Assembly (NCBI RefSeq): GCF_023715155.1
Contig: NZ_JAMBNQ010000015.1
Location: 1-64,000 of the forward strand
Direction of reading: 5' to 3'
DNA length: 64,000 bases
Origin: Neobacillus mesonae
Lineage (GTDB): Bacteria > Bacillota > Bacilli > Bacillales > Cytobacillaceae
Shown: in pieces, positions 8,800-18,501 of the stretch
Position numbering within the stretch: the stretch's first letter is position 1
How the letters are laid out: each line of letters opens with the position of its first letter
Made by a program: the position numbers and the translations under genes
The notes under the pieces: generated by a model
Told to the model about the DNA's origin: nothing
The model's database searches: none
Seen by the model: the letters and a program-made list of their open reading frames with translations, nothing else

Positions 8800-9700
8800 G
8801 TGCCCTTAGGAAGGTTAGTGGTAAAAATAAGCGGTTGATTCTTCCCGAGAAGAGGTCAAATCAAGAGCCAGCGGTAAAAATAAGCGGTTGATTCTTCCCG
8901 GGAGAGGTCAAATCAAGAGCCAGCGGTAAAAATAAGCGGTTGAATCTTCCCGGGAGAGTCCGAATCAAGAGCCAGCGGTAAAAATAAGCGGTTGAATCTT
9001 CCCGGGAGAGTCCAAAACAAGAGCCAGCGGTAAAAATAAGTGGTTGAATCTTCCCGGGAGAGTCCGAAGCAAGAGCCAGCGGTAAAAATAATTGGTTGAA
9101 TCTTCCCGGGAGAGTCCGAATCAAGAGCCAGCGGTAAAAATAATTGGTTGATTCTTCCCGGGAGAGTCCGAATCAAGAGCCAGCGGTAAAAATAAGCGGT
9201 TGAATCTTCCCGGGAGAGTCCGAATCAAGAGCCAACGGTAAAAATAAGTGGTTGAATCTTCCCGAGATGAGGTCAAATCAAGAGCCAGCGGTAAAAATAA
9301 GCGGTTGATTCTTCCCGGGAGAGTCCGAATCAAGAGCCAGCGAGTAAAATAAGCGGTTGAATCTTCCCGGGAGAGTCCGAATCAAGAGCCAGCGAGTAAA
9401 ATAAGCGGTTGAATCTTCCCGGGAGAGTCCGAATCAAGAATCATCGGTAAAAAAAAGCGGTTGAATCTTCCCGGGAAGAGTCCGAATCAAGAGCCAGCGG
9501 GTAAAATAAGCGGTTGAATCTTCCCGGGAAGAGTCCGAATCAAGAGTCAGCGGTAAAAAAAGCGGTTGATTCTTCCCGAGAAGAGTCCGAATCAGGAGCC
9601 AGCGGTAAAAAAAAGCGGTTGAATCTTCCCGAGAAGAGTCCGAAACAAGGTTAGCGGTTAAAATGAGTAGATAATTTAGCCCGGGAATTTGCCAATACGC
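8800..9700. repeat. Tandem array B, 52-bp period, about 16 units
   Basis: The landmark AGCCAGCGG starts at 8866, 8918, 8970, 9022, 9074, 9126, 9178 and 9230 (exactly 52 bp each), and then at about 9283, 9335, 9387, 9439, 9492, 9545 and 9597. Each unit holds two AGCGGT-type direct repeats and a CTTCCCGGGA(A)G palindrome at its centre. The array fills the whole gap between the small membrane protein gene and recQ. Apparent minus-strand ORFs with repeating PGRFNRLFLPLAL-type peptides arise because 52 is not a multiple of three, so all frames are cycled. The sequence from 9701 to 9830 holds nothing else recognisable. Confidence 0.95.
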
Positions 9701-9848
9701 GATTAGCGGGTAATATGAATTCCTACTTTTTTCGAGCTAGAAATTAGTAATAATAAAATGGCTGATAATATCATTAATGTGTGACAACTCATTTATGAAA
9801 ATCAATTCAGTCCACAGAAACATATTTTCTTCCCCTAAAAATAAGCGG

Positions 9849-9854
9849 TATAAT
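9849..9854 (+). promoter_or_regulatory. -10 element of the recQ promoter
   Basis: A perfect TATAAT lies 43 bases before the preferred TTG start of recQ. The -35 region is poor (TTTCTT at 17-bp spacing). Its position inside the longest possible reading frame argues against the upstream start at 9777. Confidence 0.45.
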
Positions 9855-9896
9855 AGAATGGGTAAACCTACTGATAGAATGAAAGGAGAAACTATT

Positions 9897-12011
9897 TTGT
9901 TTGAAAAAGCGCAGCCCCTATTACAATCCTATTTTGGTTACAACTCCTTTAGAAAGGGCCAGGAGCAGGCCATCCGCTCAGTACTAGACGGTAACAATAC
10001 CATTTGTGTTATGCCGACCGGCGGAGGAAAATCGATTTGCTATCAAATCCCTGCTTTAATCCTGCCTGGTACCACAATTGTTATTTCCCCGCTGATTTCC
10101 TTAATGAAGGACCAAGTTGATACCCTTGTTCAGGCAGGCATCCCTGCAGCCTATATTAATAGTTCACTCAGCTATAATGAGTCATATGACCGGATTCAAG
10201 CAGCAAAGCTGGGCCAATACAAATTGTTGTACATAGCGCCGGAACGGCTTGAATCACAAGAATTTCTGGAAGACTTAAAACAAATGGAAATCTCATTCAT
10301 TGCTGTTGATGAGGCACACTGTATTTCACAATGGGGTCATGATTTTCGCCCAAGCTACAGGCAGATTCAGCGTATGATTCAAATTTTACCGCAAACGCCA
10401 AATATCCTGGCTCTTACAGCAACTGCAACACCAAAAGTGCGTGAAGATATATGCACTTTGCTCAATATAGATGAAAGAAACACAATCATAACAGGCTTTG
10501 AACGGGAAAACCTTTCGTTTTCTGTTATTAAAGGACAAGATCGCCATAAGTTCCTGTTGGACTATTTGAAAAAGAACGATAAGGAATCAGGCATTATCTA
10601 TGCAGCAACAAGGAAAAATGTGGATCAGCTTTATGAAAGATTACGAAGAGAAAATATAAATGCAGCTCATTATCATGCAGGAATGGGGGAGAAAGAACGG
10701 AGCCATGAGCAGGAACGTTTTCTTACTGATGAGGCAACTGTTATGGTGGCCACTTCTGCCTTCGGAATGGGTATCGATAAATCTAATATAAGATACTGTA
10801 TCCACTGGCAGCTGCCAAAAAACATGGAAAGCTACTATCAGGAAGCAGGCCGTGCCGGACGTGACGGGCTGAAGAGTGAGTGTATTGTTCTTTATTCGCC
10901 GCAGGATGTTCAAATTCAGAGATTCTTAATTGACCAATCCAGTGACCGCAGCCGAATGACTCAGGAGCTGGAGAAACTGCAGCAAATGGTTGACTACTGC
11001 CATACGGAAAGCTGCCTGCAAGAATTTATCCTGCATTATTTTGGTGAAACAGAGACGGATTCATGCGGAAGATGTGGTAACTGCACTGATTCCCGAAATC
11101 AAATCGATGTGACGAAGGAAGCCCAAATGGTTATGTCATGTGTCATTCGAATGGGCCAAAGGTTCGGAAAAACCTTGACTGCCCAAGTGTTAACCGGATC
11201 GAAAAATAAAAAAGTGACGGAGCTCGGATTTGATAGTCTATCAACCTATGGAATTATGAAGGAAAGAGCGGCAAAGGATGTCAGTGATTTTATAGAATTT
11301 TTAATTTCACAGGATTTGATTGGAATAGAGCAGGGAACATTTCCTACCCTATATGTATCGCCCAAAGGTAAGGATATATTGCTTGGTAACACAAAGGTAT
11401 TACGCAGACAGACTGTGCAAGTAAAAGAAGTTTCAAAGAGCGATCCATTATTTGAAGCATTAAGAGAGGTCCGGAAGCAAATTGCAGCACAGGAAAATGT
11501 ACCGCCTTTCGTCATTTTCTCTGATGCTGCGCTAAAGGATATGTGTGCGAAATTACCAAAATCTAATGAGGAATTTTTACAAGTGAGCGGTGTGGGAGAA
11601 CATAAACTGCAGAAATATGGCCTCGAGTTTATCCAGGCTATTCGTTCTTTCATCGAAGACAATTCAGATTATCAAACTCAATTGGATGTTGAACCAAAAG
11701 CACCAAAAAAACCAGCAAAAGCAATAGGCGATTCCCATCTTGAAACATTCACATTACATCAGACTGGATTAACGATTCCGGAAATTGCAGAAAAACGAAA
11801 TCTGGCCATAAGCACAGTTGAAAATCATCTGCTTCAATGTGTCAGGGAGGGATTGGAAATTGACTTTTCCCTTCTAATCCCGGACAGCTATCTTCCTATG
11901 TTAGAACAGGCTGTTGAAAATGCAGGACGGGAACGGTTAAAACCAATTAAGGAACTGCTTCCAGAAGAGGTCAGTTATTTCATGATCAAAGCCTTCCTCA
12001 GCAGAAAATAA
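9897..12011 (+). CDS. recQ: ATP-dependent DNA helicase RecQ
   Basis: A 3'-5' DNA helicase for recombination and replication-fork repair, 704 residues. TTG 9897 is chosen because GAAAGGAGA lies 8 bases before it; the longer frame from 9777 would read through the promoter. Domains in order: Walker A MPTGGGKSICYQ (about 40), DEAH box VDEAHCISQWGHDFRPSY (about 135), QEAGRAGRDG motif VI (about 310), zinc-binding Cys cluster (CHTESC, CGRCGNC, about 370-400), RQC winged helix, HRDC (about 515-590), and a C-terminal helix-turn-helix region (TIPEIAEKRNLAISTVENHL). The extra HTH makes it longer than a minimal RecQ of about 590 residues. It is a single gene after array B. Confidence 0.95.
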   Translation: MFEKAQPLLQSYFGYNSFRKGQEQAIRSVLDGNNTICVMPTGGGKSICYQIPALILPGTTIVISPLISLMKDQVDTLVQAGIPAAYINSSLSYNESYDRIQAAKLGQYKLLYIAPERLESQEFLEDLKQMEISFIAVDEAHCISQWGHDFRPSYRQIQRMIQILPQTPNILALTATATPKVREDICTLLNIDERNTIITGFERENLSFSVIKGQDRHKFLLDYLKKNDKESGIIYAATRKNVDQLYERLRRENINAAHYHAGMGEKERSHEQERFLTDEATVMVATSAFGMGIDKSNIRYCIHWQLPKNMESYYQEAGRAGRDGLKSECIVLYSPQDVQIQRFLIDQSSDRSRMTQELEKLQQMVDYCHTESCLQEFILHYFGETETDSCGRCGNCTDSRNQIDVTKEAQMVMSCVIRMGQRFGKTLTAQVLTGSKNKKVTELGFDSLSTYGIMKERAAKDVSDFIEFLISQDLIGIEQGTFPTLYVSPKGKDILLGNTKVLRRQTVQVKEVSKSDPLFEALREVRKQIAAQENVPPFVIFSDAALKDMCAKLPKSNEEFLQVSGVGEHKLQKYGLEFIQAIRSFIEDNSDYQTQLDVEPKAPKKPAKAIGDSHLETFTLHQTGLTIPEIAEKRNLAISTVENHLLQCVREGLEIDFSLLIPDSYLPMLEQAVENAGRERLKPIKELLPEEVSYFMIKAFLSRK

Positions 12012-12137
12012 TAGGCATTAACACAAAAACCACTTCATGAATAAGGTAAAGTAGATGACATTCCATGGACACTTTATCCAATATGGCAATTAGCCCTGCT
12101 TCAAGCATAGGGGAACTTGCTGCAAAACGGGGCTAAC

Positions 12138-12172
12138 AATCAGTGGGGATGGAAATAAACCACTGATTTAAG
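12138..12172 (+). terminator. Possible terminator/leader hairpin between recQ and the LysM gene
   Basis: AATCAGTGG pairs with CCACTGATT around a 13-base loop and is followed by TAAGTTTCACTTT. The tail is only moderately T-rich, so it may be a recQ terminator or a leader structure of the next gene. Confidence 0.4.
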
Positions 12173-12197
12173 TTTCACTTTAACTGAGGTGGTATTT

Positions 12198-13613
12198 GTG
12201 AATATTCATGTTGTAAAAAGCGGGGATACTCTTTGGAGGATCTCACAAATGTACGGTGTGACTATCAATCAAATTATTGCAGTTAATGGCTTAGCTGATC
12301 CGAATCGGCTGGTCCTTGGGGAAGCATTGTTCATTCCCGCGCCTTATCAGCAATATGTAGTCCAAAAAGGCGATACACTTTGGACGATTGCACAGCTTTT
12401 AGGGGTATCTATTCAAGAAATTGTTGATGCGAATCAGCTTTCTGATCCTTCAAAAATTTATGTTGGCCAGGTGCTGACGATCCCAGTCTTGTACCATACT
12501 GTTCAAGCAGGTGAGAGCTTATGGACCATTGCCAGCCGTTATGGAACAACCGTACAGGTAATTGCTCAGGCAAATCATATCCAAAATGCCGGTGTCATAC
12601 GTGTCGGGCAAAGGCTGAGGATTCCGGAGGCTCCAAAGCCGGAAATTGAAGTAAATGCCTACGTCACAGAAATAGAGCAGGCTGGCGCTGATATTGTTGC
12701 TCCGTTGACATCCTATTTTACTTATATTAGTCCTTTCAGCCATAGTGTTGGCGAAGATGGGAGTCTCGCTCCATTAAAAGATGAAGACATTATTAGAACG
12801 GCACGGGAAAGAAATACTGCGCCGCTTTTAGTGGTTACAAACTTTGTTGGGAGTCAGTTTAGTGCAGAACGGGCAGCCTTAATTTTAGGGACCCCTGAAA
12901 TTCAAGATAAGCTTATTAACAATATCCTTACGCAGCTAAAAGAAAAAGGATATGTTGGGGTTAATATTGATTTCGAATATATCAATCCGGGTGACAGGGA
13001 AAATTATAATAACTTTTTACGAAAAGTGGTTTCCCGTCTGCATCCTCAAGGTTACTCCGTCTCTACTGCATTAGCGCCAAAAATTTCCGCTGGACAGAAA
13101 GGACAGTTATATGAGGCACATGATTATGCTGCGCACGGTCAAATTGTCGACTTTGTTGTGATTATGACATATGAGTGGGGCTGGATTGGCGGCAGACCTT
13201 GGGCAGTTGCTCCAATTAATGAAGTGAAAAAAGTGCTTGATTATGCAGTCACTGAAATCCCACGCAATAAAATTGTCATGGGTGCACCCTTATACGGCTA
13301 TGATTGGAAAATTCCTTGGGTAAAAGGAACGTTCGCCAGGATTATTAGTCCAAAAGAGGCGGTGAACATTGCTGCAAAATACGGAGCTGCTATCAACTAT
13401 GACGAAACCTATCAGTCTCCCTTTTTCCATTATACAGATGAAAAAGGCCAGCAGCATGAAGTCTGGTTTGAAGATGCTAGAAGCATGCAGGTAAAATATG
13501 ATACGGTTAAGTCCTATAGACTACGCGGTATCAGCTATTGGGTGCTAGGAAATGCATTCCCGCAGAATTGGCCTGTTCAGGCGGCAAACTTCACAGTGAA
13601 AAAATATTCATGA
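12198..13613 (+). CDS. Spore cortex-lytic type GH18 glycosidase with three LysM domains (YaaH/SleL-like)
   Basis: Peptidoglycan N-acetylglucosaminidase-type enzyme. GTG 12198 is chosen because GAGGTGG lies just upstream, giving 471 residues. Three LysM domains occupy about residues 2-46, 50-94 and 97-141 (each with GDTLW or GESLW and a terminal LFIP, LTIP or LRIP). A GH18 barrel follows from about 155 with the catalytic stretch GVNIDFEYI (about 258; the Glu is the acid/base) and a late ISYWVLG strand. There is no signal peptide, as for SleL/YaaH, which reach the spore by coat assembly. B. subtilis YaaH has two LysM domains; this protein has a third. A role in spore cortex hydrolysis during germination is inferred. 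Confidence 0.88.
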   Translation: MNIHVVKSGDTLWRISQMYGVTINQIIAVNGLADPNRLVLGEALFIPAPYQQYVVQKGDTLWTIAQLLGVSIQEIVDANQLSDPSKIYVGQVLTIPVLYHTVQAGESLWTIASRYGTTVQVIAQANHIQNAGVIRVGQRLRIPEAPKPEIEVNAYVTEIEQAGADIVAPLTSYFTYISPFSHSVGEDGSLAPLKDEDIIRTARERNTAPLLVVTNFVGSQFSAERAALILGTPEIQDKLINNILTQLKEKGYVGVNIDFEYINPGDRENYNNFLRKVVSRLHPQGYSVSTALAPKISAGQKGQLYEAHDYAAHGQIVDFVVIMTYEWGWIGGRPWAVAPINEVKKVLDYAVTEIPRNKIVMGAPLYGYDWKIPWVKGTFARIISPKEAVNIAAKYGAAINYDETYQSPFFHYTDEKGQQHEVWFEDARSMQVKYDTVKSYRLRGISYWVLGNAFPQNWPVQAANFTVKKYS

Positions 13614-13729
13614 TGATTGATATCGTTTTAGTGTACGGCTGTAATTTTCAGAAAATTCATAGCGGTTGTCGATATGCCGCTGTTTCTGTTATATTTCCCC
13701 GGTAATTTTGTCGAGAATAGTGGTAGAAG

Positions 13730-13768
13730 AACAAGGTCAGCTTCGTTTGAATGCAGCCTTGTTTTTTT
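13730..13768 (+). terminator. Terminator after the LysM-GH18 gene
   Basis: AACAAGG (13730-13736) pairs with CCTTGTT (13757-13763) and is followed by TTTTT. Confidence 0.8.
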
Positions 13769-13874
13769 GATTGAATATTTCCAAATAAGCATACATAAGC
13801 ATTTGTATATCATACGAACTTTAAATCAGCTATAATAGAAAGGTTTTAAAAAAACAGATTTAAAGGAGATTACA

Positions 13875-14996
13875 ATGAAAACATTGAGAAAGATTTCCCC
13901 CAAATATGATCCGTGGGAGGCGTATTTGGATGTTGAAGAATATGGGAGGATGAGACTGAGCAATATTGAATTTACTACCACAACTCTTTGTAATATGCGA
14001 TGTGAACATTGTGCCGTAGGCTATACACTTCAAACTAAGGATCCAAATGCGCTTCCGCTTGAGCTCCTGTTAAGAAGACTGGATGAAATCCCCGCCCTGC
14101 GCTCCTTAAGCATCACCGGTGGAGAACCGATACTTTCAATGTCGTCCGTCAAAAATTATGTTGTACCGATTTTAAAGTATGCCCATGAACGGGGCGTCAG
14201 GACACAGCTTAACTCCAATTTAACTCTTGATCTAAGCCGTTATGAATTAATCACTCCATATTTAGATGTATTACATATCTCGCACAATTGGGGAACTGTT
14301 GATGATTTTGTCCAGGGCGGTTTTGCCAGAATGGAGAAGAAACCTGAATACTCCCAGCGAGCAAAATATTTTGAAAGAATGATAGAGAATAGCCGTGAAT
14401 TAAGTAAAGCAGGGGTGCTAGTGTCAGCGGAAACTATGTTGAATAAACGGACATTACCGCATTTGGAAAAGATTCACCGGCAGATTGTAGATGAAATGCT
14501 TTGTCAAAGACATGAGATACATCCAATGTACCCAAGTGACTTTGCCAGCAATCTAGAAGTATTAACATTGGATGAAGTTAGAAAAGCAATTCATCATTTG
14601 CTGGATGTTAGGGATGAAAACATATGGATGTTGTTTGGAACACTGCCATTTTATCCATGCAGCAGCAATCAAGAGGATTTAGCGATATTGGAACGGATTT
14701 ATAATAGTAAAAATGTAACGGTTAGAAATGATCCTGATGGCCGTTCACGGCTGAATGTAAATATTTTTAGCGGGGAAATTATTGTAACTGACTTTGGCGA
14801 TACACCTCCTCTGGGAAATATTCAAAATACGAATCTTTTAGATGCGTATGAAAAATGGCAGTCATCCAAAATAGCCAAGGAATTAAGCTGCCACTGTCAA
14901 GCTGTATCCTGCCTGGGACCAAATATTTTAGTGAAAAATAGTTACTATCAGGATGTTGATTTTTCAACACGGCAGACAAAACTTATAAAGGGATGA
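13875..14996 (+). CDS. yfkAB: Radical SAM/CxCxxxxC protein YfkAB
   Basis: A radical SAM protein of 373 residues. The [4Fe-4S] motif CNMRCEHC lies near residue 39, the ITGGEP SAM-binding motif near 80, and the C-terminal CHCQAVSC matches the CxCxxxxC signature that defines this family. AAAGGAG precedes the ATG, and a TATAAT lies about 40 bases upstream (13831-13836) without a good -35. The reaction is not known. In B. subtilis 168 the corresponding locus is annotated as yfkA and yfkB; here it is one intact frame. It stands alone between two terminators. Confidence 0.9.
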   Translation: MKTLRKISPKYDPWEAYLDVEEYGRMRLSNIEFTTTTLCNMRCEHCAVGYTLQTKDPNALPLELLLRRLDEIPALRSLSITGGEPILSMSSVKNYVVPILKYAHERGVRTQLNSNLTLDLSRYELITPYLDVLHISHNWGTVDDFVQGGFARMEKKPEYSQRAKYFERMIENSRELSKAGVLVSAETMLNKRTLPHLEKIHRQIVDEMLCQRHEIHPMYPSDFASNLEVLTLDEVRKAIHHLLDVRDENIWMLFGTLPFYPCSSNQEDLAILERIYNSKNVTVRNDPDGRSRLNVNIFSGEIIVTDFGDTPPLGNIQNTNLLDAYEKWQSSKIAKELSCHCQAVSCLGPNILVKNSYYQDVDFSTRQTKLIKG

Positions 14997-15099
14997 TAAG
15001 CAGGATGGACTCCTGCTTTTTTATCTTTCAATCTATTCTGCTTGAAAGATTTACCTTATACTAGAAATATAATGTTTTTATACATAGGAGGGAACAGGC

Positions 15100-16017
15100 A
15101 TGAGAATTCTAGTTGTAGGAGCAGGTGCAGTAGGTGGATATTTTGGCGGGCGATTGATGGAAAAGGGTGAAGATGTTACCTTTTTAGTAAGGGAACGCAG
15201 GAAAAAACAATTAGAAGAAACGGGTCTGAAAATTGAAAGCGCTCACGGGAATATAGAGCTTTCTCCAAAGTTAATATTGTCTGGAGAGAAAACAGAGGCT
15301 TTTGATCTCATTCTTTTGTCAACGAAGGCCTACCATCTCGAAGAGGCAATTGAAAGCTTCCGGGAGTATGCAGGTGAAAGAACAGCGATATTACCTTTGT
15401 TAAATGGGATATCCCATTATGAAAAATTAATAGCAAAATTTGGTAAGAAACGAGTTGTCGGAGGCCTCTGCTTTATTGAAACGACACTTGATGCAGAAGG
15501 GGAAATTATCCAAACAAGCCCTAGACATGATTTGGTATTTGGAGAGCTGACCGGCGAACGGACAGAACGAATTGTGAAAATTGAGGAGGCCTTTGCCGGA
15601 ACAAATGTGGGTTACCAGTTAAGTGACGATATTAAGAAGGCTTTATGGAATAAATATTTATTCATTTCCACGATGTCGGGAATCACTACTTTGATGAGAG
15701 CTCCAATTGGGCCAATCCGTGAAGAACCAAGCGGACGTGCTGTGATTGAGAAGCTGTTACAGGAAATTGTCACCGTTATGAAGCTGGCAGGAGCACCGTT
15801 TCCTGATGATATAGTAGAACAGCAACTGAATCAAATTGATTCACTCGAATATTCAATGAAATCTTCTATGCAAAGGGATATGGAAAAATTGTCCCAGGTT
15901 GAAGCTGATCATTTACATGGATATCTATTGGGGATTGCACAAAAGGAACAGATTCCAGTGCCTGCACTTGAAGCAGTTTATGCGAATTTAAAAATTTATG
16001 AGCAAACATTGAAATAA
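15100..16017 (+). CDS. Ketopantoate reductase family protein (PanE/ApbA-like)
   Basis: NADPH-dependent 2-oxoacid reductase of 305 residues. The N-terminal nucleotide-binding motif VVGAGAVGGYFGGRL is at residues 5-19. The catalytic lysine region DIKKALWNKYLFIS (about 180) and C-terminal helical domain with SSMQRDMEKLSQVEADHLHG (about 245, residues contacting substrate) follow PanE. Genuine PanE makes pantoate for CoA; many Bacillus carry extra paralogues of unknown substrate, and no panBCD genes are nearby, so this may be a paralogue. AGGAGGG precedes the ATG. Confidence 0.82.
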   Translation: MRILVVGAGAVGGYFGGRLMEKGEDVTFLVRERRKKQLEETGLKIESAHGNIELSPKLILSGEKTEAFDLILLSTKAYHLEEAIESFREYAGERTAILPLLNGISHYEKLIAKFGKKRVVGGLCFIETTLDAEGEIIQTSPRHDLVFGELTGERTERIVKIEEAFAGTNVGYQLSDDIKKALWNKYLFISTMSGITTLMRAPIGPIREEPSGRAVIEKLLQEIVTVMKLAGAPFPDDIVEQQLNQIDSLEYSMKSSMQRDMEKLSQVEADHLHGYLLGIAQKEQIPVPALEAVYANLKIYEQTLK

Positions 16018-16021
16018 GAAA

Positions 16022-16061
16022 AGCCCCAAAGTTGGATTTTCTAAGTCCAACTTTGGGGCTT
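16022..16061 (+). terminator. Terminator after the PanE-like gene
   Basis: A 16-bp perfect stem, AGCCCCAAAGTTGGA against TCCAACTTTGGGGCT, is followed by a moderately T-rich tail. Confidence 0.75.
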
Positions 16062-16112
16062 CATATCATTTTGATAGGGCTTTTTCTTTATGGAGACAAT
16101 TTTTATTCAAAA

Positions 16113-16290
16113 GACAGGTCTGTTCTCATAAGGGTTCATGAGGACAACACAGCCGGGAAACGAGGCTCTCCAGTTCTCATAAAGGGTTCATGAGAACAAC
16201 ACAGCCCAAAAATGAGGCGCCCCAGTTCTCATAAAAGCCTTATAAGGACAACACGCCAGGAAACGAGACTCCCCCAGTTCTCATAAAAAG
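16113..16290. repeat. Tandem array C, 51/52-bp period, about 3.5 units
   Basis: GTTCTCAT recurs at 16122, 16173, 16225 and 16277 (51, 52 and 52 bp). The second unit contains a perfect hairpin, GTTCTCAT and ATGAGAAC around an 8-base loop; the others are slightly decayed copies. The array lies between convergent genes and close to the stop of the minus-strand MFS gene. Confidence 0.88.
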
Positions 16291-16301
16291 TCAAACGAAC
16301 A

Positions 16302-17531
16302 TTACGCCGAATGCTGTTTCACCAGTTTTGGATCCCTATGCATTGCCACGAGCAGGATGACACCACTGATAATTAGTAATGCACTTGTGCTGATAAATAC
16401 GGCAGAGAAACCCAGGTAGCCGGAAATGAAGCCACCGAGCATTGGGCCGATAATGTTGCCGAGAAACCTTAAGCTAGTATTATAACCAAGAACCTCACCC
16501 TGCATTGCAATTGGGGCTTCCTGACGGATATAAGCAATCCTCACTGGAATAATTCCGCCCATGGCTACTCCGAGAACAAATCGGATTACTACTAACTGCC
16601 AATAACTCGTAACTGCAGCCCCAGGCAGATAAATAATTCCCGCGGAAAAGAGGAGAATCACCAGGATTTTAACATAGCCATACTTATCAGCAATTTTCCC
16701 CCAATTTCGTGACATCAGCAAATTTCCTATTCCGGCTACGGAAAATGCCATACCGGAAAAGAAAGCAATATTTGTTGTCCCATGCAGTTCACTAACAAAA
16801 AGCGAAAGAATCGGCTGAATGCTAAAATGGGCAATCTGAACAAGGGCTGATATTAACAGAACCGTTAAAAGAACGGGATTTCTCATGATATGCAAGAGTA
16901 CTTCTTTGCTGGAGTAATGGTTTTTTGCACCCGAGCGGGTATCAATGCGGAATTCTTTTGTCGTCATCACCAGCAGGGCTGATATGAAAATGGCGATTGA
17001 TGTCCATTTAAATGTAGTTGAATATCCAAGGGTGTCGGCTAGAACACCGCCAAGCATAGGTCCAAATAAAGAACCGGTGATACTCCCTGTTTGAAGGGTG
17101 CCAAGAACACGACCGGCGATTTCCTTCGGCGTCTGTGTTGAAATAAATGCTTGAGACATGGAAATAAAGCCTGAGAAGAAACCCATGAAAAAACGAAGAA
17201 GGAATAACTGCCAAACAGATTGGGCGAATCCAATAAGAAAAATGGAAACAGCCATTCCTATCCCCGAAATGATTAAAATCTTTTTCCTGCCATAAAGGTC
17301 ACCGATTTTTCCCCAAATGGGTGAGAACATAAAAGCAGAAACAAAAGTTACAGCAAAAGTCAGACCGGCCCAATGCTGTACATATTTAGTAGAAAAATGT
17401 CCAAATGTTTCAATATATAAAGAGATGAACGGAAGAACCATAGTCATGCTGCCGGAAACAAAGAAGTTCGCAAACCACATGACCCATAAATTATGTTTCG
17501 CCTTTCCCTGTTGATTCACAGTAATAAACAC
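16302..17531 (-). CDS. MFS multidrug efflux transporter, MdtG-like
   Basis: A 409-residue, 12-segment major facilitator. Motif A GKIGDLYGRKK (about residue 75) and the antiporter motif C GSLFGPMLGGVLAD (about 151) point to a drug:H+ antiporter. The second half repeats motif A in degenerate form (SRNWGKIADKYGY). The only reasonable start is GTG 17531 with a weak AGAAAG ribosome site, so translation may be low. It is divergent from the threonine/serine exporter genes, with about 190 bases between them. Substrate not predictable. Confidence 0.85.
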   Translation of the reverse strand: MFITVNQQGKAKHNLWVMWFANFFVSGSMTMVLPFISLYIETFGHFSTKYVQHWAGLTFAVTFVSAFMFSPIWGKIGDLYGRKKILIISGIGMAVSIFLIGFAQSVWQLFLLRFFMGFFSGFISMSQAFISTQTPKEIAGRVLGTLQTGSITGSLFGPMLGGVLADTLGYSTTFKWTSIAIFISALLVMTTKEFRIDTRSGAKNHYSSKEVLLHIMRNPVLLTVLLISALVQIAHFSIQPILSLFVSELHGTTNIAFFSGMAFSVAGIGNLLMSRNWGKIADKYGYVKILVILLFSAGIIYLPGAAVTSYWQLVVIRFVLGVAMGGIIPVRIAYIRQEAPIAMQGEVLGYNTSLRFLGNIIGPMLGGFISGYLGFSAVFISTSALLIISGVILLVAMHRDPKLVKQHSA

Positions 17532-17723
17532 TTCTTTCTATTGTTTGCTTCGATTTACTAAATATTATATTACCTAAATTTCCAATAAATTCAATCCCGC
17601 TGTTTGTCCATTTTTGGTTTATAGTGAATCTTTCCTATCCTTCCTTAAAACTGTCAGGAATATTGCTTTAGAAACTTATTTTGATTTAAACTAAATAAAT
17701 AATTTAGTTAATGTGGTGAGAAG

Positions 17724-18485
17724 ATGGGGAATCAGGTAGAACAAACAAAAGAAATTATGGAACTTTGTTTACTGGCCGGCAGAATCATGCTTCAAAGCGG
17801 CGGTGAAACGTACCGGGTGGAAGACACTATGACACGAATGGCAGCCGCCCTTGGAATTGATAATACAAACAGCTATGTTACTCCAACAGGAATCATTTTT
17901 TCTGCAGAAGGCACAGGACCTGCCAGAACGAAGCTGGTCAGAATATCTGAAAGGTCAACTGATTTAAAAAAAGTCGCTTTGGTCAATAGCGTCTCAAGGG
18001 GTATAAGCAGCGGAGAAATCAATCTAAGGCAGGCATTTGAACAATTAAACGAAATCAATTCAATGAATTTAACCTTCCCATTCAAGGTACAAGTGGCTGC
18101 TGCATCAATTGCAAGCAGTTGTTTCATGATTATGTTTAACGGAAGCTGGAATGACTTTATCCCGGCAATGATTTCAGGTGGTGTTGGTTACTTAAGCTTT
18201 ATTTACTTTCACCGGTTTGTACCGATTAAATTTTTCTCGGAATTCCTGGCTTCCTTTGTGATAGGGCTGCTTTCATTTTTATTTGTCAAGAACGGCATTG
18301 GCCACCAGTTAGATAAAATAATAATAGGTTCAGTTATGCCGCTGGTTCCAGGTCTGCTTGTAACAAATGCCATCAGGGACCTAATGGCAGGGCATTTAGT
18401 CGCCGGATTGTCAAAGGGGGCAGAGGCCTTTCTTACGTCCTTTGCCATAGGGGCCGGAATCGCCTTTGTTGTATCGTATTTGTGA
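17724..18485 (+). CDS. Threonine/serine exporter, ThrE N-terminal half (YjjP-like)
   Basis: A 253-residue subunit. Residues 1-115 form a soluble domain with the conserved LAGRIMLQSGGETYRVEDTM start and an SxxPTGI-like stretch (NSYVTPTGIIFS). Five membrane segments follow. It corresponds to the first half of actinobacterial ThrE and to E. coli YjjP. GGTGAG precedes the ATG. It works with the next gene, whose start is 16 bases after this stop, so the two are very likely co-translated. Confidence 0.88.
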   Translation: MGNQVEQTKEIMELCLLAGRIMLQSGGETYRVEDTMTRMAAALGIDNTNSYVTPTGIIFSAEGTGPARTKLVRISERSTDLKKVALVNSVSRGISSGEINLRQAFEQLNEINSMNLTFPFKVQVAAASIASSCFMIMFNGSWNDFIPAMISGGVGYLSFIYFHRFVPIKFFSEFLASFVIGLLSFLFVKNGIGHQLDKIIIGSVMPLVPGLLVTNAIRDLMAGHLVAGLSKGAEAFLTSFAIGAGIAFVVSYL

Positions 18486-18501
18486 GGGTGAGGGAACAAT
18501 T

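Noticed and set aside
8861..9333. Overlapping minus-strand frames with a repeated PGRFNRLFLPLAL-type peptide
   Set aside because: They are array B read through. Because the 52-bp unit cycles all frames, the same peptides recur in each; there is no ribosome site or promoter.
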